Shown here piece after piece: positions 48,153 to 60,241 of a DNA stretch of 64,000 nucleotides. Positions within the stretch are counted from its first letter, which is position 1. Every line of letters begins with the position of its first letter. This DNA is from Larix kaempferi. Taxonomy: Eukaryota; Streptophyta; Pinopsida; Pinales; Pinaceae. Below the pieces are notes generated by a model that searched no databases, was not told the origin of the DNA, and worked only from the letters and a program-made list of their open reading frames with translations. The position numbers and the translations under genes were made by a program. The DNA is taken from contig BSBM01000809.1 of assembly GCA_027924585.1 (NCBI GenBank), forward strand, positions 1,257,001-1,321,000. The letters run 5' to 3'.

Positions 48153-50913
48153 CTAAATCATCTCTTTGCTAGCCTCTGTAGAAACAACATACTCTGCTTC
48201 CGTTGTTGAAAGTGCAACAACCTTTTGTAGTTTTGAAATCCAACTTACTATTGTTCCACCTACAATAAATACATATCCTGTGGTTCTCCTCCTGCTATTT
48301 TTATCACCCGCCATATCTGCATCAAGATATCCCTGTAGAATAGTGTCTGAAACTCCAAAACATAATGCATGAGTGGTAGTGCCTCTCAAATACCTGAGAA
48401 TCCACTGTACTTCCTTCTAATGTTCTTTACCTGGATTGTTGATATACCTACTCACAACTCCCACTGCATGTGCAATATATGGTCTTGTGCACACCATGGC
48501 ATACTTCAAGTTGCCAACTGCTGATGAATAGGGAACCTTGGACATGTAATCTATCTCTTCCTATGTCTTGGGACACATCTCCTTACTTAGTTTGAAATGG
48601 ATGGTCAAAGGAGTACTAACTGGTTTTGCATTCTAAATTTTAAACCTCTCCAACACCTTTTGTATGTACTCACCTCGAGACAATGCCAATTTGTGATTTT
48701 TCCTGTCTCTTGTTATTTTCATAGCAAGGATTTGCTTTGCAGCACCCAAATCCTTTATCGCACATGAATTAGCTAACTTTCTTTTGAGCACATTTATATC
48801 CTGCATGTTAGATCTTGCAACAAGTATGTCATCCACATACAATAACAAGATAATATATCTTCCATTATCTAGCCTCTTGAAATAAACACAGTGGTCATAA
48901 TGACATCTACTATAACCTTGTTCTGTCATAAACCTGTCAAATTTTAGATACCACTGCCTTGGAGCTTGCTTCAAGCTATACAATATCTTCTTCAACCTAC
49001 ATACCAAATTTTCCTTCCCTTTGACCTCATACCCCTATGGCTGCTGCATATAAATCTATTCCTCTAAATCCCCATGGAGAAAGGTTGTTTTTACATCAAA
49101 CTGTTCAAGATGCAAATATTATACTGCCACTAGACTTAAAATAGTTCTAATTGAAGTCATTTTAACAAAAGGAGAAAATATTTCATCAAAATCTATACAT
49201 TTCTTCTGTGCAAACACCTTTACAACAAGTCTAGCCTTGTACCACTTCTTTTCTCCATCTTCTTCCTTCAACCTGTAAACCCATTTATTCCACAATGCTC
49301 TTTTACCTGCAGGCAACTGAACCAAATCCCAAGTCTGGTTTCTTACCAATGAGTCCATCTCCTCATTCATGCCTTGCTCCCACTTCTTTCTAGTTTCCAC
49401 CTGCATTACTTCTTCATAACATTTTGGTTCACCATAATCAGTCAACAATAAATAATACAGTGAAGGAGAGAATCGTTCAGGGGGTCTACTTAACCTCGTA
49501 GATATTCTAACACTTGCAGGAGTTTGAGGTACCTACTGCCGTTCTTGATTTTTCGACACCTTTGGAACTTCATTTTCTTTTATTTCATCAAGCACTGTGT
49601 ACTCTGTGTTTTCCTTTTCCTGTTTCTTTCCCTGCATCTGATCTTTATACATGACCTTTTCATTGAATACCACATCTCTACTCCTAATTATTTTTTTATT
49701 TTCATAATCCCATAAGTGATAACCAAAATTATCAATGTCGTATCCAATAAAGGTACATTTCTTGGATTTAGTCTCAACCTTTGTTCTATTTTCTTCATCA
49801 ATATGGACAAATGCTTCACAACCAAAAGTTATCAGAAATGAGTACTTTACCTTTTTACCTTTCCAAGAATCCTTTGGAATACCACCATCCAAAGCACTTG
49901 AAGGCCCTCTATTTATTATGTCAACAACAATATCTACAACATCTACCCAAAACTATAAGGGAAACCCTGCATGTAATCTCATACACCTTGCACGCTCCAT
50001 GATTGTTCTGTTCATCCTTTGTGACAAACGATTTTATTGTGGTGTTCCTGGGACTATCCTCTATCTACGAATCCCATGGTATGAACAGTAACTATCAAAA
50101 TCCTTGCCGCATTATTCACCTCCATTATCATATCTGAGACACTTTAACTTTTTTCATGTTTCATTCTCAACCAAAGCTTTCCATTTCTTGAAAGTAACAA
50201 ACACACCAGATTTTTGTCTAATGCAATAAACCCAAGTTTTTCTAATTGCATCATCAACAAAAGTAACATAATAACGAGAGCCACCAAGAGATTGTACCTG
50301 AGACGGTTCCCATACATATGTATGTACAAGCTCTAACTTTTCATTCTTCTTTTGTTTGCCAACCCTGAGAAATCTAACTCTCTTCTGTTTTCCATAAACA
50401 TAGTTCTCACAGAATTCCAAACTTACCTGCTTCATATATGGTAGCAACTTACTTGAGTGGAGAATTTGCATCCCCTTCTCACTCATGTGGCCAAGCCTAT
50501 GATGCCACGACGTTGTATCTGTTCCTATGGAAGCTAAAGAGATAGAACAATCAGTATGATGAGGACATAAATACAACGTACCTATCTTGTCTCCTTTTCC
50601 ACCACGTTTCTCCAAATGTAGATAAACATCCACCATCTCCCAACTGCCCTGTTGAGATCAGATTTATTTTTATAGCAGGAATATGCCTTACATATCTCAA
50701 TAGCCATTCACCATTATTTAACTTTATCTGTACCTTACCCATTACAACAATTTTACATGGTTCATCATCACCCAATAAAACATGTCTAAAATCGCCTGGA
50801 ACATAATCATGAAATAATTTCCTATGGGGTGTAGCATGAAATGAAACCCCTAAATCTACTGCCCAGTAATTACTAGTATTATCTAAAGCAAGAATCAAAG
50901 CATCTTGTAACAC
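48153..50913 (-). pseudogene. Copia pol: protease, integrase, RT, RNase H
   Basis: In the minus sense: the protease area NYWAVDLGVSFHATP (the active DSG is now DLG), HIPAIKINLISTGQL; integrase WHHRLGHMSEKGMQIL and FVDDAIRKTWVYCIRQKSGV; capsid-to-RT linker with FLITFGCEAFVHIDEENRTK; RT with WNKWVYRLKEEDGEKKWYKA, LKKILYSLKQAPRQWYLKFD and the YVDD box; RNase H with GYLDADMAGDKNSRRRTTGY and STTEAEYV. From 50636 down it keeps a single frame with in-frame stops, and one frameshift lies at 50551-50636. Confidence 0.9.
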
Positions 50914-51500
50914 ATCACCTGCTACATTTGCTTCTTGAGTAGTCTCATGCTGTCCATATCCTTTATTCTTTATAGACCTGCAATCTTTCTTCAGATGTCC
51001 TTTCTTTCCACAGTTCTAGCACTGTATATTTCTCAATATGGACTTGGATCCGCCCTTCCTGCGAATACCTGGGCTCTTTCCTCTCTCCCTTTGTCTTCCC
51101 TTGCTCTCCATGGTCAATGCATTACCTGATGTCTCACTTGTGCTTTTCCTTCACATTTCCTCGCTAATAATAACACCAACAACATCATCAAATTTCAAAG
51201 TGTTTGAACTAGGGACAGAGTTACTTACAGCCATGACCAAGCCGTTCCAACTTTCTGGAAATGAACACAATATTAGAAGAGCCCTAACCTCATCATCAAA
51301 GTTCACTTTTACAGAACTTAGATGATTTGTAATTGTATTAAATTCATTTAAATGATCAACAACAGATCCACTTTCTGACATCTTCATATTAAATAAACGT
51401 TTCATTATAAATATCTCGTTGGAGGCCAAGGGTTTTTCATACAACTTACCCAATGCGCTCATCAAATCCTCGGTTGTCTTTTCTTTTGAAATATTGAAAG
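50914..51500 (-). pseudogene. Copia gag, C-terminal part
   Basis: In the minus sense it reads ISKEKTTEDLMSALGKLYEK, MKRLFNMKMSESGSVVDHLN, SSVKVNFDDEVRALLILCSF and FDDVVGVIISEEM, a typical Copia gag core. The zinc knuckle follows with a TAG in place of its second residue (C-stop-NCGKKGHLKKDC). The exact join to the N-terminal part is at 51500/53522. Confidence 0.85.
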
Positions 51501-53521
51501 TTTCATGTCCCAAATTTGGAATTGGGTCACAATGGCCTAAGCCCATTGGCCATATGCATGAGGGTTTGTCAAATTGATGTTAAGGGTCAAATAATTGCCA
51601 AGGAGGAAAATTACTAGTTTCCTAGGTTGCGGGTGGAAGCATTGGGATTTGAAATAAGAAGGATAATAAATGATGTGTGGACATTAGAATAGCATAAATA
51701 TTTAATAAAGGATCTAAATAAATATGTACAAGGGAAAATCAAAGTGTCATTTGATCACGAAGACACATGGAGGAAGTGAGACCCACACAAGCTAGATTTT
51801 CTATGCCACATGGCATCCTCCTCTTGTCATTTCGAATCCATAAGAAGCCAAAGGGTCTTGGGATGAGTTGGAAGCTCAATAATACTTGGCATGATTCAAT
51901 GAGGTCGAAATGTAGAGGAAGAGTAACTCCCATGGAAGAGGAAGAGGCAATTTGGAGCTAGTGGGACACTTGGGTTAGATTCCCTAGCTGTATGACAACA
52001 ATGATGAAGATGCTATGACACCTATGACACAAATCAGACCTGAAGGATGAAATCTGACATATATGACATGTCAGGGCTAAAACTTACCTCCAAGAGTGCG
52101 TTCAAGGGAATTATGGCAGCTAAGATGCTTCCACATGTGATTTGGTGGAAGTGGGAGACTAGGAATTGTTGTACAAGTGGCATTCTTTGGAATCTCTTCC
52201 CAAATTGAGTTGGAATGCATCTCCTGGAAGAAATTCGACCCATAGAGAGCTTGGAAACTTTATAAATGTCAAGAACAAAGAATGAAACCAAATTTTGATT
52301 ATTTTTAGAATTTGTTAGTGCATTTGTGAGAGAGGAGCTAGTGGATGACTAGTTTCTTGCCTTAGCCAATTTCGAGGGTGAAAGATTCCCATCCAAGTTC
52401 GTGTTTGGAAAGACCATTCAGGTCTTTCATGGAGCTTTAATGGAGTCTTTATTTGTAGGTGTAAGCTATAGAGAATCTCATGGTTTCTTCTAGTGCAGCT
52501 CACTCCTTCAACCATTTCCAGTTTTCATTGCATATTCTTGATCCTTGAGGGAGGGTGTTTTTGGTGAGCTATTGTACTCTTTGGGGGAGATTCTAATGCC
52601 CCTTTTCTTTTTTAATATGAATTAAATACTATTTTCTTCATCTCCAGAAAGTTTCAGGTTGAAATTCTAAGTGGAAATGTATACATTTGATTTTTAATGA
52701 AAGAATGGTGCCATTTCCCCACTACCTTGATGTGTAGCAATGATGTATTGATGTATTCGAATGAAATATCATTAATATGATTTATTTATGATTCATGTAC
52801 TGTCATTTATGATATGCACAAGTTTCATGTTCAGTACTTAAGCATTTGGAGTCATTTTGATCAGTTTAATACCATTTGAAGAAGATTTAATGTCATTTCC
52901 CCCAAGGTTGAAACTAGTCTTTTTGCATTTGATTTAAGGGAGTTATAGCAAACACTATAAGTTGAATGGTGATGCATATGAGTTAATTTTGATGTCCTTT
53001 ATATTTCCCCTGCTTCCATTCAGAAATTTGATTTGGATTGAGTGCATTTGGAAAGTCATTTTCATCATCTACCCCTAGCGGATTTGAACCACAATTTACT
53101 AGTAAAAATACCTATCTTGACCAGATTTGAAAGTGGAGTTTCAGAAGTCATATGAACACTCCAGAGAATTCATAAAAATTCTAAATATGTATTAATATCA
53201 TCCAAGTACCTTCTGTAGCAATTTGGGAGAATTTGGAGTCATTTGGAGACCAAGGGACCAATACCAGTCAAAGAGAAATTGCTAGTCAAACTCCCTACTT
53301 TGGCCAGAATCTTAAAGGGGTTTGCAGAAGTCTTTTTTTGGTCCTATATCATCCCTGAACATCATAATCAAGTCCTAATATCATTCATATACCTTCTCAT
53401 AATATTTGGGAGTATTTGGATCAAATTGGAGACCTAGAGATCAAAACTAGTCAAAGGTCGAACTAGGGAAAAAAGGAAAAAATTTGCCACTTTAATAAAA
53501 TTATTAAAAACGGACATTATA
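51501..53521. mobile_element. 2-kb insertion inside Copia gag
   Basis: Gag reads ..LASSVAF on one side and NISKEKT on the other when 51501-53521 and one copy of GAAAG (51496-51500 and 53522-53526) are removed. The ends are imperfect inverted repeats: TTTCATGTCCC at the left and CGGACATTATA at the right (sharing ATGTCC). No coding sequence was recognised inside. The class of the insertion is unknown; a non-autonomous DNA transposon or a solo LTR with odd borders are both possible. Confidence 0.6.
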
Positions 53522-53526
53522 GAAAG

Positions 53527-53778
53527 CCACCGATGAAGCCAAGCACAGCCGTATTGTTCCCAGTGCCTTTCTTTCAAGAGCCTCCCATTTTTCGTCCTTC
53601 ATAGTCGTCAACTGTTTTTCTTTTCCTCCCAACGGTAGGAATAGATCCTTCTGATGCAGGTAGTCCTCCATTTGCATCTTCCATAACTGGTATTTTTGGC
53701 CGTTAAATTTCTCGCCATTTCTCTCACTCGAACCAAGAATCCTTCTTTCCTGCGAGTTTATCTGCCAAACATACCTTT
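53527..53778 (-). pseudogene. Copia gag, N-terminal part
   Basis: In the minus sense it reads ERNGEKFNGQKYQLWKMQME, DYLHQKDLFLPLGGKEKQLT and ALGTIRLCLASSVAF, the standard Copia gag opening. It is cut by the insertion at 53521. The true start is uncertain because the first codons overlap the primer site region. Confidence 0.8.
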
Positions 53779-53791
53779 GGATATGATACCA
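53779..53791 (-). promoter_or_regulatory. Primer binding site, degenerate Met type
   Basis: The minus strand reads TGGTATCATATCC two bases after the LTR end. The first eight bases match the initiator-Met site TGGTATCAGAGC and the rest has diverged. Confidence 0.7.
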
Positions 53792-53793
53792 AT

Positions 53794-54396
53794 TGTTAGA
53801 AAAATAGGATCGCAGAGCAATAACAATAAACAAGATGCAAATATAAATCACATAAAACACATTACAAGAGAGACACCAATATAAAATGGTTCACCCAAGA
53901 TGGGCTACGCCCTCACATAAAATGCTAGTCCTTATTATTATACCATCCAACAAATGAAGGGATACAACCTGCAACACATTCGTTGTAACTTCCTCTTCAC
54001 TCTCTCAAAGTCTCTCTCACACAATCATAGAGATATTTACAATGCTACCATACCCAGCCATATTACAATGCCTTCCTTTTAAAGAGCAAATACCATGGGA
54101 AGAATACTATGGAACACCCAATGCCATGAGCCCATAAATCACCCATTATTGACCAAGTCATGACCATGAAATTACAACATTTTACAAGGCATTGTTTTTG
54201 AAATTTTGGCTACGGTGGCACTGCCCCCGAATCCCCACTGAAGGCGGCTCCCAAACTAGTTGCCACCCCCCCTGGACCCCCGATGGCGACTATTTTTTTT
54301 GGGGAAGCCCCCCCAAACCCCCCTGTCATGGGCTGGGATCCAGACATGACTGAAACACGACCTCTAAATAAGGAATATCGGGCTCCACAACCAACA
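53794..54396 (-). repeat. 5' LTR of the Copia at 47190
   Basis: It begins TGTTAGAAAAATAGGATC and ends CACAACCAACA, followed by TCAAG. It matches the left LTR with many substitutions and small indels, chiefly in the C/G-run block. Confidence 0.9.
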
Positions 54397-54401
54397 TCAA
54401 G

Positions 54402-54853
54402 CACAAGGCTCACACTAGTAATAAAATGGGAAGAGGGCATGTGCCATCAACCAAAAATTCAGCAGTTTCCCAAATTCAACTAACAACTCGAGGCATAATT
54501 ACAAGTGAGAAGAGTCATGGCATGTGTTAAGACAAGAAAAAAGGTAGAATCATTGGAGGAAAAAGCACAAGAAATCCCTCTCCTCATAGTGTCAAGATGA
54601 ACCCTGACTGTTGTTCCATGTTGTCAAGGCAATCCTGTCACCTTTCAACCATTATACAAGACAATTATTCGATTGAATAACATACTTAATACCCATACCC
54701 TATGAGCACCAATATAAAGAGCATGTGGTATAAAATTATATGACATACTCATTTTCCTATGTATCACATTTAATTACCAACCTTAGTATCATATGCATGG
54801 TTTCCTTGAAGTGATTTAAAATGGAATACCCTTCAACAATACAACAAACTTAC
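54402..54853 (-). other. CACTA intron sequence
   Basis: AT-rich sequence between the nested Copia and the next CACTA exon. No feature seen apart from a GTAAGTTTG donor at 54853. Confidence 0.4.
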
Positions 54854-55168
54854 CTTGTCTGAATCACTGTCCTTATTATGTTGATTCCATGCAGAAACCA
54901 TTGGCGTACCAGAGGAAAGCAACTTCGAAAGTGTATCATTGATCCCATATATGCATTGAATTACATGTTGGTAACCATCATTGGTGTTGACATTTGACTT
55001 TACAATGGTTGTTACAACTTTGCCTCTTTCAACTCCAACATATGGCAACAAAATATCGGGCAACAATGTATTTTTTTGTTGGACCTTACTGTCATATTTA
55101 CTAGGACCCAATGCTGCCATATATTTCACAATATTTTGTGCACTTGGTTCTTTGTTACCGTATTCCAT
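54854..55168 (-). pseudogene. CACTA gene, exon
   Basis: One hundred and five codons in phase 0 run from MEYGNKEPSAQNIVKYMAAL to SAWNQHNKDSDSDK, between a TTTTAG acceptor and a GTAAGTTTG donor. There are no stops. It lies between the Transposase_24-like exon and the TNP1 exons, where En/Spm proteins have a variable linker. It looks like a clean exon. Confidence 0.6.
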
Positions 55169-55552
55169 CTAAAAGACAATGCCAAGTTTTAATAAACAGT
55201 CACTTCAATAAACAAATCCAAGTAAATAACATGACATAAATTCAAGCAAAAAGGCATACACTTACTGCAAATTTGTCTTTTTTTGCCTGCAACCCACCTC
55301 AACCAAATGAATATGTATCCCTTACAGTATCTCTTACTTTCTTACTTTCTTTCCTATGTTCACTTTTGACAAATATTCCGAGAAATGCATACTTTACTTC
55401 AATGCCTCCCACTATTTGGGACTTGGAGAGGAATCTGTCCTATCTTTTCCCTCCATGATTGATTTTCTACAATTGTATCTAAAATTGTCCATCAGAATTC
55501 ACATCTTTTGCTTGCACTGTTTTCTAGATATCTGTCCACCGACAATCTCAAA
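55169..55552 (-). pseudogene. CACTA gene, decayed exon region
   Basis: In the minus sense a run VGGIEVKYAFLGIFVKSEHR and KKVRDTVRDTYSFG continues to a GTAAGTGTATG donor near 55265. Stops and frame changes surround it. It is probably one or two worn exons. Confidence 0.4.
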
Positions 55553-56040
55553 GTAATTTTTCATTTTTTGTGTAACATTTTCCACAACGCTCGTATCTTG
55601 CTCTACAAAATTTGACTTGCAAATATCCAAATGAGCCCTACATCGTGTACCCATATCAGTGGACCACCTTCCGAAATTTTGGCCAATGGGCTCACCATAT
55701 TTCGACACCTCAACCAAGAAAGGATTCTTACCTTCTAATTTTATTTCTTTTGAATTCCTCTTCGTAGATCTATACCATTCTTGGCTCAATCTTTTTCTTT
55801 TAACATCAACAAACACATCTTTTGAACCAATTCCATTATTTCTGGCTCATCCAATTTCATCAAAAGTTGTAGATGCAAGAGGTGTATTTTCAAGCGGTCC
55901 AGATGTTAGCAGTGTCTCTTCATGACTTGCATTAAATGGAGTTGCATGCTTCTTGGACACATTAGGTGTGGCGGTAGGTATCTCAGTACCGGTCTCCTTA
56001 GGTGTGGCAGTAGGTAGACCAGTACCGGTCTCCATAGGTG
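55553..56040 (-). pseudogene. CACTA gene: Transposase_24-like domain
   Basis: In the minus sense: a Thr/Pro-rich leader (METGTGLPTATPKETGTEIP, with a short repeat), then VKRKRLSQEWYRSTKRNSKE, FLVEVSKYGEPIGQNFGRWS, TDMGTRCRAHLDICKSNF and VTQKMKNYFEIVGGQ. The G.PIG.N....S...GT..R pattern and the closing K.YFEI match plant transposases of the En/Spm group (Pfam Transposase_24 type). A stop falls between the leader and the domain. Confidence 0.65.
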
Positions 56041-56129
56041 TGCCTTCAAACCTGTCCTTTTATTTTCAATAAATCAAATGCATACCTGATCTAAGTTTGT
56101 TTTTTCTCATTTTCAACAATAATGTCTTG

Positions 56130-56310
56130 TAGAGCTTGTGCTAATAGAGGATTATGCTCCTCAAGTTGCACATCACCATGTGCTATATCAGGATGCACAT
56201 CAGTACCCTATACTATATCAGACTGCACATCAATAACTTATACTATATCAGGCTACACATCAGTACCCTACACTATATCAGGGTGCACATCACCACATCT
56301 CTTTGTTTCA
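56130..56310 (-). repeat. 36-bp coding-type tandem repeat
   Basis: CTATATCAGG.TGCACATCA-type units of 36 bases repeat four times. In the minus sense each encodes DVxPDIVxGT, some with stops. It sits within the CACTA gene. Confidence 0.75.
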
Positions 56311-56535
56311 TGAAAATCATTTGTTGAATAACAAATGCTTTGGCTTTTACGGGTTGGCAGCACTGTATCTTTACTTTCCCTTTATTTTTTGTGTGGTTTT
56401 TCTTTGCAATCTTTTTCTTCCCTATAAAACAAAAAACTATATCATATTAGTATTTATATACATGAAGTTCTTGCCTATAAAACATTAACAACGTCATTCA
56501 AACAGTTAATATACTAAAGTGGTTTAATAACTTAC

Positions 56536-56672
56536 CTATTTTGAAAACCAAGAGATGATAAATATAGATCATTCTCGGTCACGTTTTCTATACGGGCATG
56601 CTCATAGTCTGACAATCCTTCATCGTTATTGTTGTCATCTAATTTACTCCTCAAGCTCTTTTTCTTCACCTC
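56536..56672 (-). pseudogene. CACTA gene, early exon
   Basis: In the minus sense it starts after TTTAG at 56672 and reads KKKSLRSKLDDNNNDEGLSD and YEHARIENVTENDLYLSSLG, ending at a perfect GTAAGT donor at 56535. It is basic then acidic, without recognised domain. Confidence 0.55.
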
Positions 56673-57762
56673 CTAAATTCCAACAATTCACAACCAACCA
56701 CTTCAATCAGTAGAACAACAATTCACAACCAACCACTTCAATGGAAGAATGATCACATTTTTATATCATACATTTGTACAATTGATACAAAACATTTTAA
56801 AATATAAATTATAATGAAGAACAAACATGAAATATACTTTATCATCTTCAGAAGGAATTCCAAGGAAGTGGTGGTTGGTATATTTCCATAATTCAAGGGA
56901 CTCATGTGACTCTTCATCAAAGTGTATTGAAAGATGAAATCTTAGGGGGCTATTTCTTACCTTGGTTCCTCCTTTAAATCAACATTGGTCAATCCTCATA
57001 GAACATAATGGAGTTTTTACAGGGTCTGACACCTTACTGTTAGTGTTATCACAATAAATGAAAAAAAAACATTCGTTGTCACAGGGGAGGGACCTAGAAG
57101 ATCTATACAATCAATATCAATATCTTTCTACTCTCTGAGATCATGGTTCCCTCGTCTTTAAACAACTTGACCGCAACAGGTAGGGAAGCACCAAAGAGAT
57201 TATTGCTAACTGGAGTAGACAAAGAGAGGACTAAAGGGAAAACCCATAAGCAAGATCCCCATGCCAACATGATAAAAACAAGACCCTTGGCCCATCAAGA
57301 ACCCAGATGTGCACACACTTTCCATGAATATGATAGGTAAGCATAGGCCTCTAAATACACCATCGAATTAAAGATGTGCATAATTCCAACCACAATTGGA
57401 ATGCTCACAATTTTTTTTTGAACTATGTTGCTAATCATTAGTATTATGCCCATGCTTATAATAGGTAAATGATCAAGCTTGTTATAATGTACACATGCCA
57501 ATGGACCTCATATGCAAAACAAAAAATGATATCAAAATTTAATCAACATATTGAAAGGTCTGCTTAATTGCCTGCCATGAGTGGTTAACTACTAAATATC
57601 ATAGGAAATCATACATGTATTTCATTCATTATGTCTTTTATACTCATAAAAAGATAACAATTTAAGGCGACAAGATAACAAGTAAAGATGACAAGACAAC
57701 AAGTAAAGATGACAAGACAAAAAGTAAAGATGACAAGACAACAAGTTAAGGTGACAACCTAG
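56673..57762 (-). other. CACTA intergenic or intron sequence, with 21-bp repeats
   Basis: No exon recognised. Near 57672-57750 there are four imperfect copies of AAGATGACAAGACAACAAGTA (shown split here by mismatches in places). Confidence 0.45.
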
Positions 57763-57870
57763 TTAAAGTGAGAAATTATCATAATCATCTTCATTGCCAC
57801 CAGGATCAGAATCTCTGCCATCACTTGTGTATGAATCTATTTGATTTTCATCCGCACCCTCATCTGTGAC
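57763..57870 (-). pseudogene. CACTA upstream gene, acidic C-terminal end
   Basis: In the minus sense it reads VTDEGADENQIDSYTSDGRD and SDPGGNEDDYDNFSL before a TAA at 57763. It is cut at 57870 by the Copia LTR, with GTGAC as the left target duplication. I infer it is the tail of the first (TNPD-type) CACTA gene, because it has its own stop and lies upstream of the second gene. Confidence 0.45.
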
Positions 57871-58455
57871 TGTTAATTTTTCGATAATTTCATTCAATAT
57901 TATCTAGGAGCACTAAGAGAATAACATGTACAACATATCAATCATAAACACAAGAGACAATAGACACAAAGTTTCCTCGGGGAAAACCAAGAAGGTGAAA
58001 AACCCCGCAACTTCCTCAGAGATAGAATAAGCCACAATACAAGATCACAATGATCAAACCCAAAGAGATGTCTCTAGCAGATACTCCTCCTCCTCCTCCA
58101 CCGTTGCGCAACTCTCTCTCTCAACTATGCGAGTTTGAGAAGTGAGTGAATGCAAAGAATGAGAGAGGCACACCCTCTATTTATACACTGACTTGACCTG
58201 CCAATAAACTAACAGGGTTGACTTCCTAAGGAAGTCCAATAACCCAACCACATGACCTAACTAGGGCTGACCCCACACTAGTGGTCTAATAACCCATCAA
58301 TATAAATGACGACACTTACAATGTAACTTGCGACACTTGCAAATACAAATGATGACACATCCAATCAGAGGAATAATACATCTCTGTTGGATATACAATA
58401 AAGTACAAATGTAATATACAAGTGAATATCTTCCGAAGTTACAAATACATCAACA
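57871..58455 (-). repeat. 3' LTR of the Copia at 57871
   Basis: It begins TGTTAATTTTTCGATAAT and ends ACATCAACA and shares many blocks with 17560-18129 (GAGAATAACATGTACAAC, GGTGAAAAACCCC, CCGAAGTTACA). The polypurine tract, AAGAGGGAG in the minus sense, follows at 58456-58464. Confidence 0.88.
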
Positions 58456-58726
58456 CTCCCTCTTAACTAGGAAGGTATTCTTTCGACACAGGTCATCAAT
58501 ACATATCGGGGCAAGTCTTCAATTCTGGAGCTGGATCATCATCACTGGATCACGGAGCATCATCATCATCACTACTACTGCACTCGACATCTCGATCACT
58601 GGGCTATCTCATAATTCTTCTTGTCATAGGAAGTTCTATAGAGCCAACCCTTTTTCATGTTGGTTGTAGGCCTAGCCTCCTGCAGGTATTCATCATCTCT
58701 GTCCATACTGTGGAATCCTCAGGACT

Positions 58727-58905
58727 TATTACGTGCGTCAACAAAACCTCGAAAGAGCATCCTATCTCAGACTATAGGTTATCCTAGGATCTTTTACATG
58801 TTGATTGTCACAAAACCTTAAAAGAGTGTCCTGCAACCTGCAAGAACTCTAAAGAGAATCCTAGCACAAACTATAGGATCTCCAGGGCTGATTACATGTG
58901 ACCCC
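58727..58905 (-). repeat. Copia 3' UTR repeats, left of the insertion
   Basis: Imperfect copies of ACAAAACCTCGAAAGAGC and ACTATAGGATCTCC alternate. The same units continue on the right side of the insertion from 63307. Confidence 0.75.
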
Positions 58906-60233
58906 TGTTACCAACTTATTTGTACCATAGTTGGATTATCTGAAGAGCCGCCATTTGACAAACATGACAAGTGTTTGACTCCGGTGTATCAGATGATCCA
59001 GCATTTGTGACTAGCCAGTTTTGGCTAGCCTATTTTGTTTTTTGAGTCGACATGACCATGGCCCCATGGGGTTTGTAATAAAGTGTGCTAGTAGGATCTG
59101 AGTGTCTCGGTTCCCCATGACTTGATTAAGCAACTAAGGCATTCCAGGGAGTTTTTTCCCTTGTCAATTATACTTTGCTTATAGCCGAGCTATAATCGAT
59201 GAGGTTTTCTCCTGCTCCTCCAAAGCTGGAATGCCCGATTTTGAAAATTTTAGCCATGGGGGGTTATTAGAGTCCAACTGATGTATATAAGCCTAATAGA
59301 CACTATTAGAATAGGTTTTGGTCATGTCCTAGGTCCATAAAACCCTCAGAAAAAATTTCGAAATTTTTTTACCGGGTCCGTTGAATTTGGGTTTTTAATT
59401 ATTTTTTAAATTTAATAAATTTCTCTATAGTTTAAATAGAGAAATAATAATTTGTAATATGTCAGTCATCTGGGATCCGAATTTGATGATTGAAGGCTCT
59501 AGCCTTAAGCCAAAAATCATTCATGATCCCTGGTCCAATTTATCCTAAGTTTCAGATGTCAGCTAGGCCTCATAATTAATAATTTCTCAAAAAACCCAGT
59601 TACAGAGAAATTATTAATTAAAATAATAAAATTGATTATTTTGGAGATAATCCAAATCTCTCCAAAATAATCCAAATGGAATAAAATAAAAGGCTAGTTG
59701 ACATGGCACCTGGCATTAAAGATGATTCCAATCAACTTCACTGAGCTTCAGTCAACTGTACAGTCAACACAAGTCAAAACTCTTCAAGTGAATTCGCCCT
59801 CCATGCATGCAAAGTCGAATTGGTGATGTGGAGTTCATATTTAATGAGTTGTGGTTGGTGTGGAGTTGCATTGAATGGGAGTGGGGGCACCTTGCCTAGG
59901 TGGAGGCCACCTCCCACTCCCAACTACCATGATTGCAATCTAAATACTATCAAACTCCAAGCACCTACCATATTGCTCACGTCATACCTCTTTGAAGCTC
60001 GAGTTTACCACATGGAATTTGATTATTTGGTGGGAGATGAGGGGCGCCTTGCCTAGGTGGAGGCCACCTCCTCATCTCATTAAATGAAACTCGACTTGTT
60101 TGGTAGAGATCAACTCCAAACTCGGCATTGACTTGGTGTGATTGAAGTTTAGATTGGAATTCGACTTGTGTTAGGTGCTATTGGCTCCATTCAAGCCAAT
60201 TCGAGTTAGGGTAGGCTAGCTCTTGTGTTTTGC

Positions 60234-60241
60234 TATATAAT
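60234..60241 (+). promoter_or_regulatory. TATA box of the 4.4-kb insertion
   Basis: TATATAATGAGGCTC sits in a context like the other LTR promoters of the window. Confidence 0.5.

Larger units (their letters stand above)
47190..54396 (-). mobile_element. Ty1/Copia element nested in the CACTA
   Basis: LTRs of about 590 and 603 bp flank the element, with target duplication TCAAG on both sides (47185-47189 and 54397-54401). Genes run in the minus sense from gag (right) to RNase H (left). It is full length but carries many stops, at least one frameshift and a 2-kb insertion in gag. Confidence 0.93.
41254..57870 (-). mobile_element. CACTA (En/Spm) transposon, left end and genes, with nested Copia
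   Basis: CACTAGTAGAGAAAGTG at 41254 is a typical CACTA terminus, preceded by TCA (a possible 3-bp target duplication) and followed by about 600 bases of short GTCATTTAT-type subterminal repeats. Minus-strand exons with good splice sites encode proteins of TNP1/En-Spm and Transposase_24-like type. A Copia element fills 47190-54396. At 57871 another Copia interrupts the coding sequence, so the right terminus is outside the window. Confidence 0.75.

Noticed and set aside
54210-54440. Gly-rich minus-strand ORF in the Copia LTR
   Set aside because: It is the translation of the C/G-run block of the LTR.
57143-57340. Plus-strand 65-codon ORF
   Set aside because: It lies opposite the CACTA transcription direction, has no motif and no neighbours in frame.
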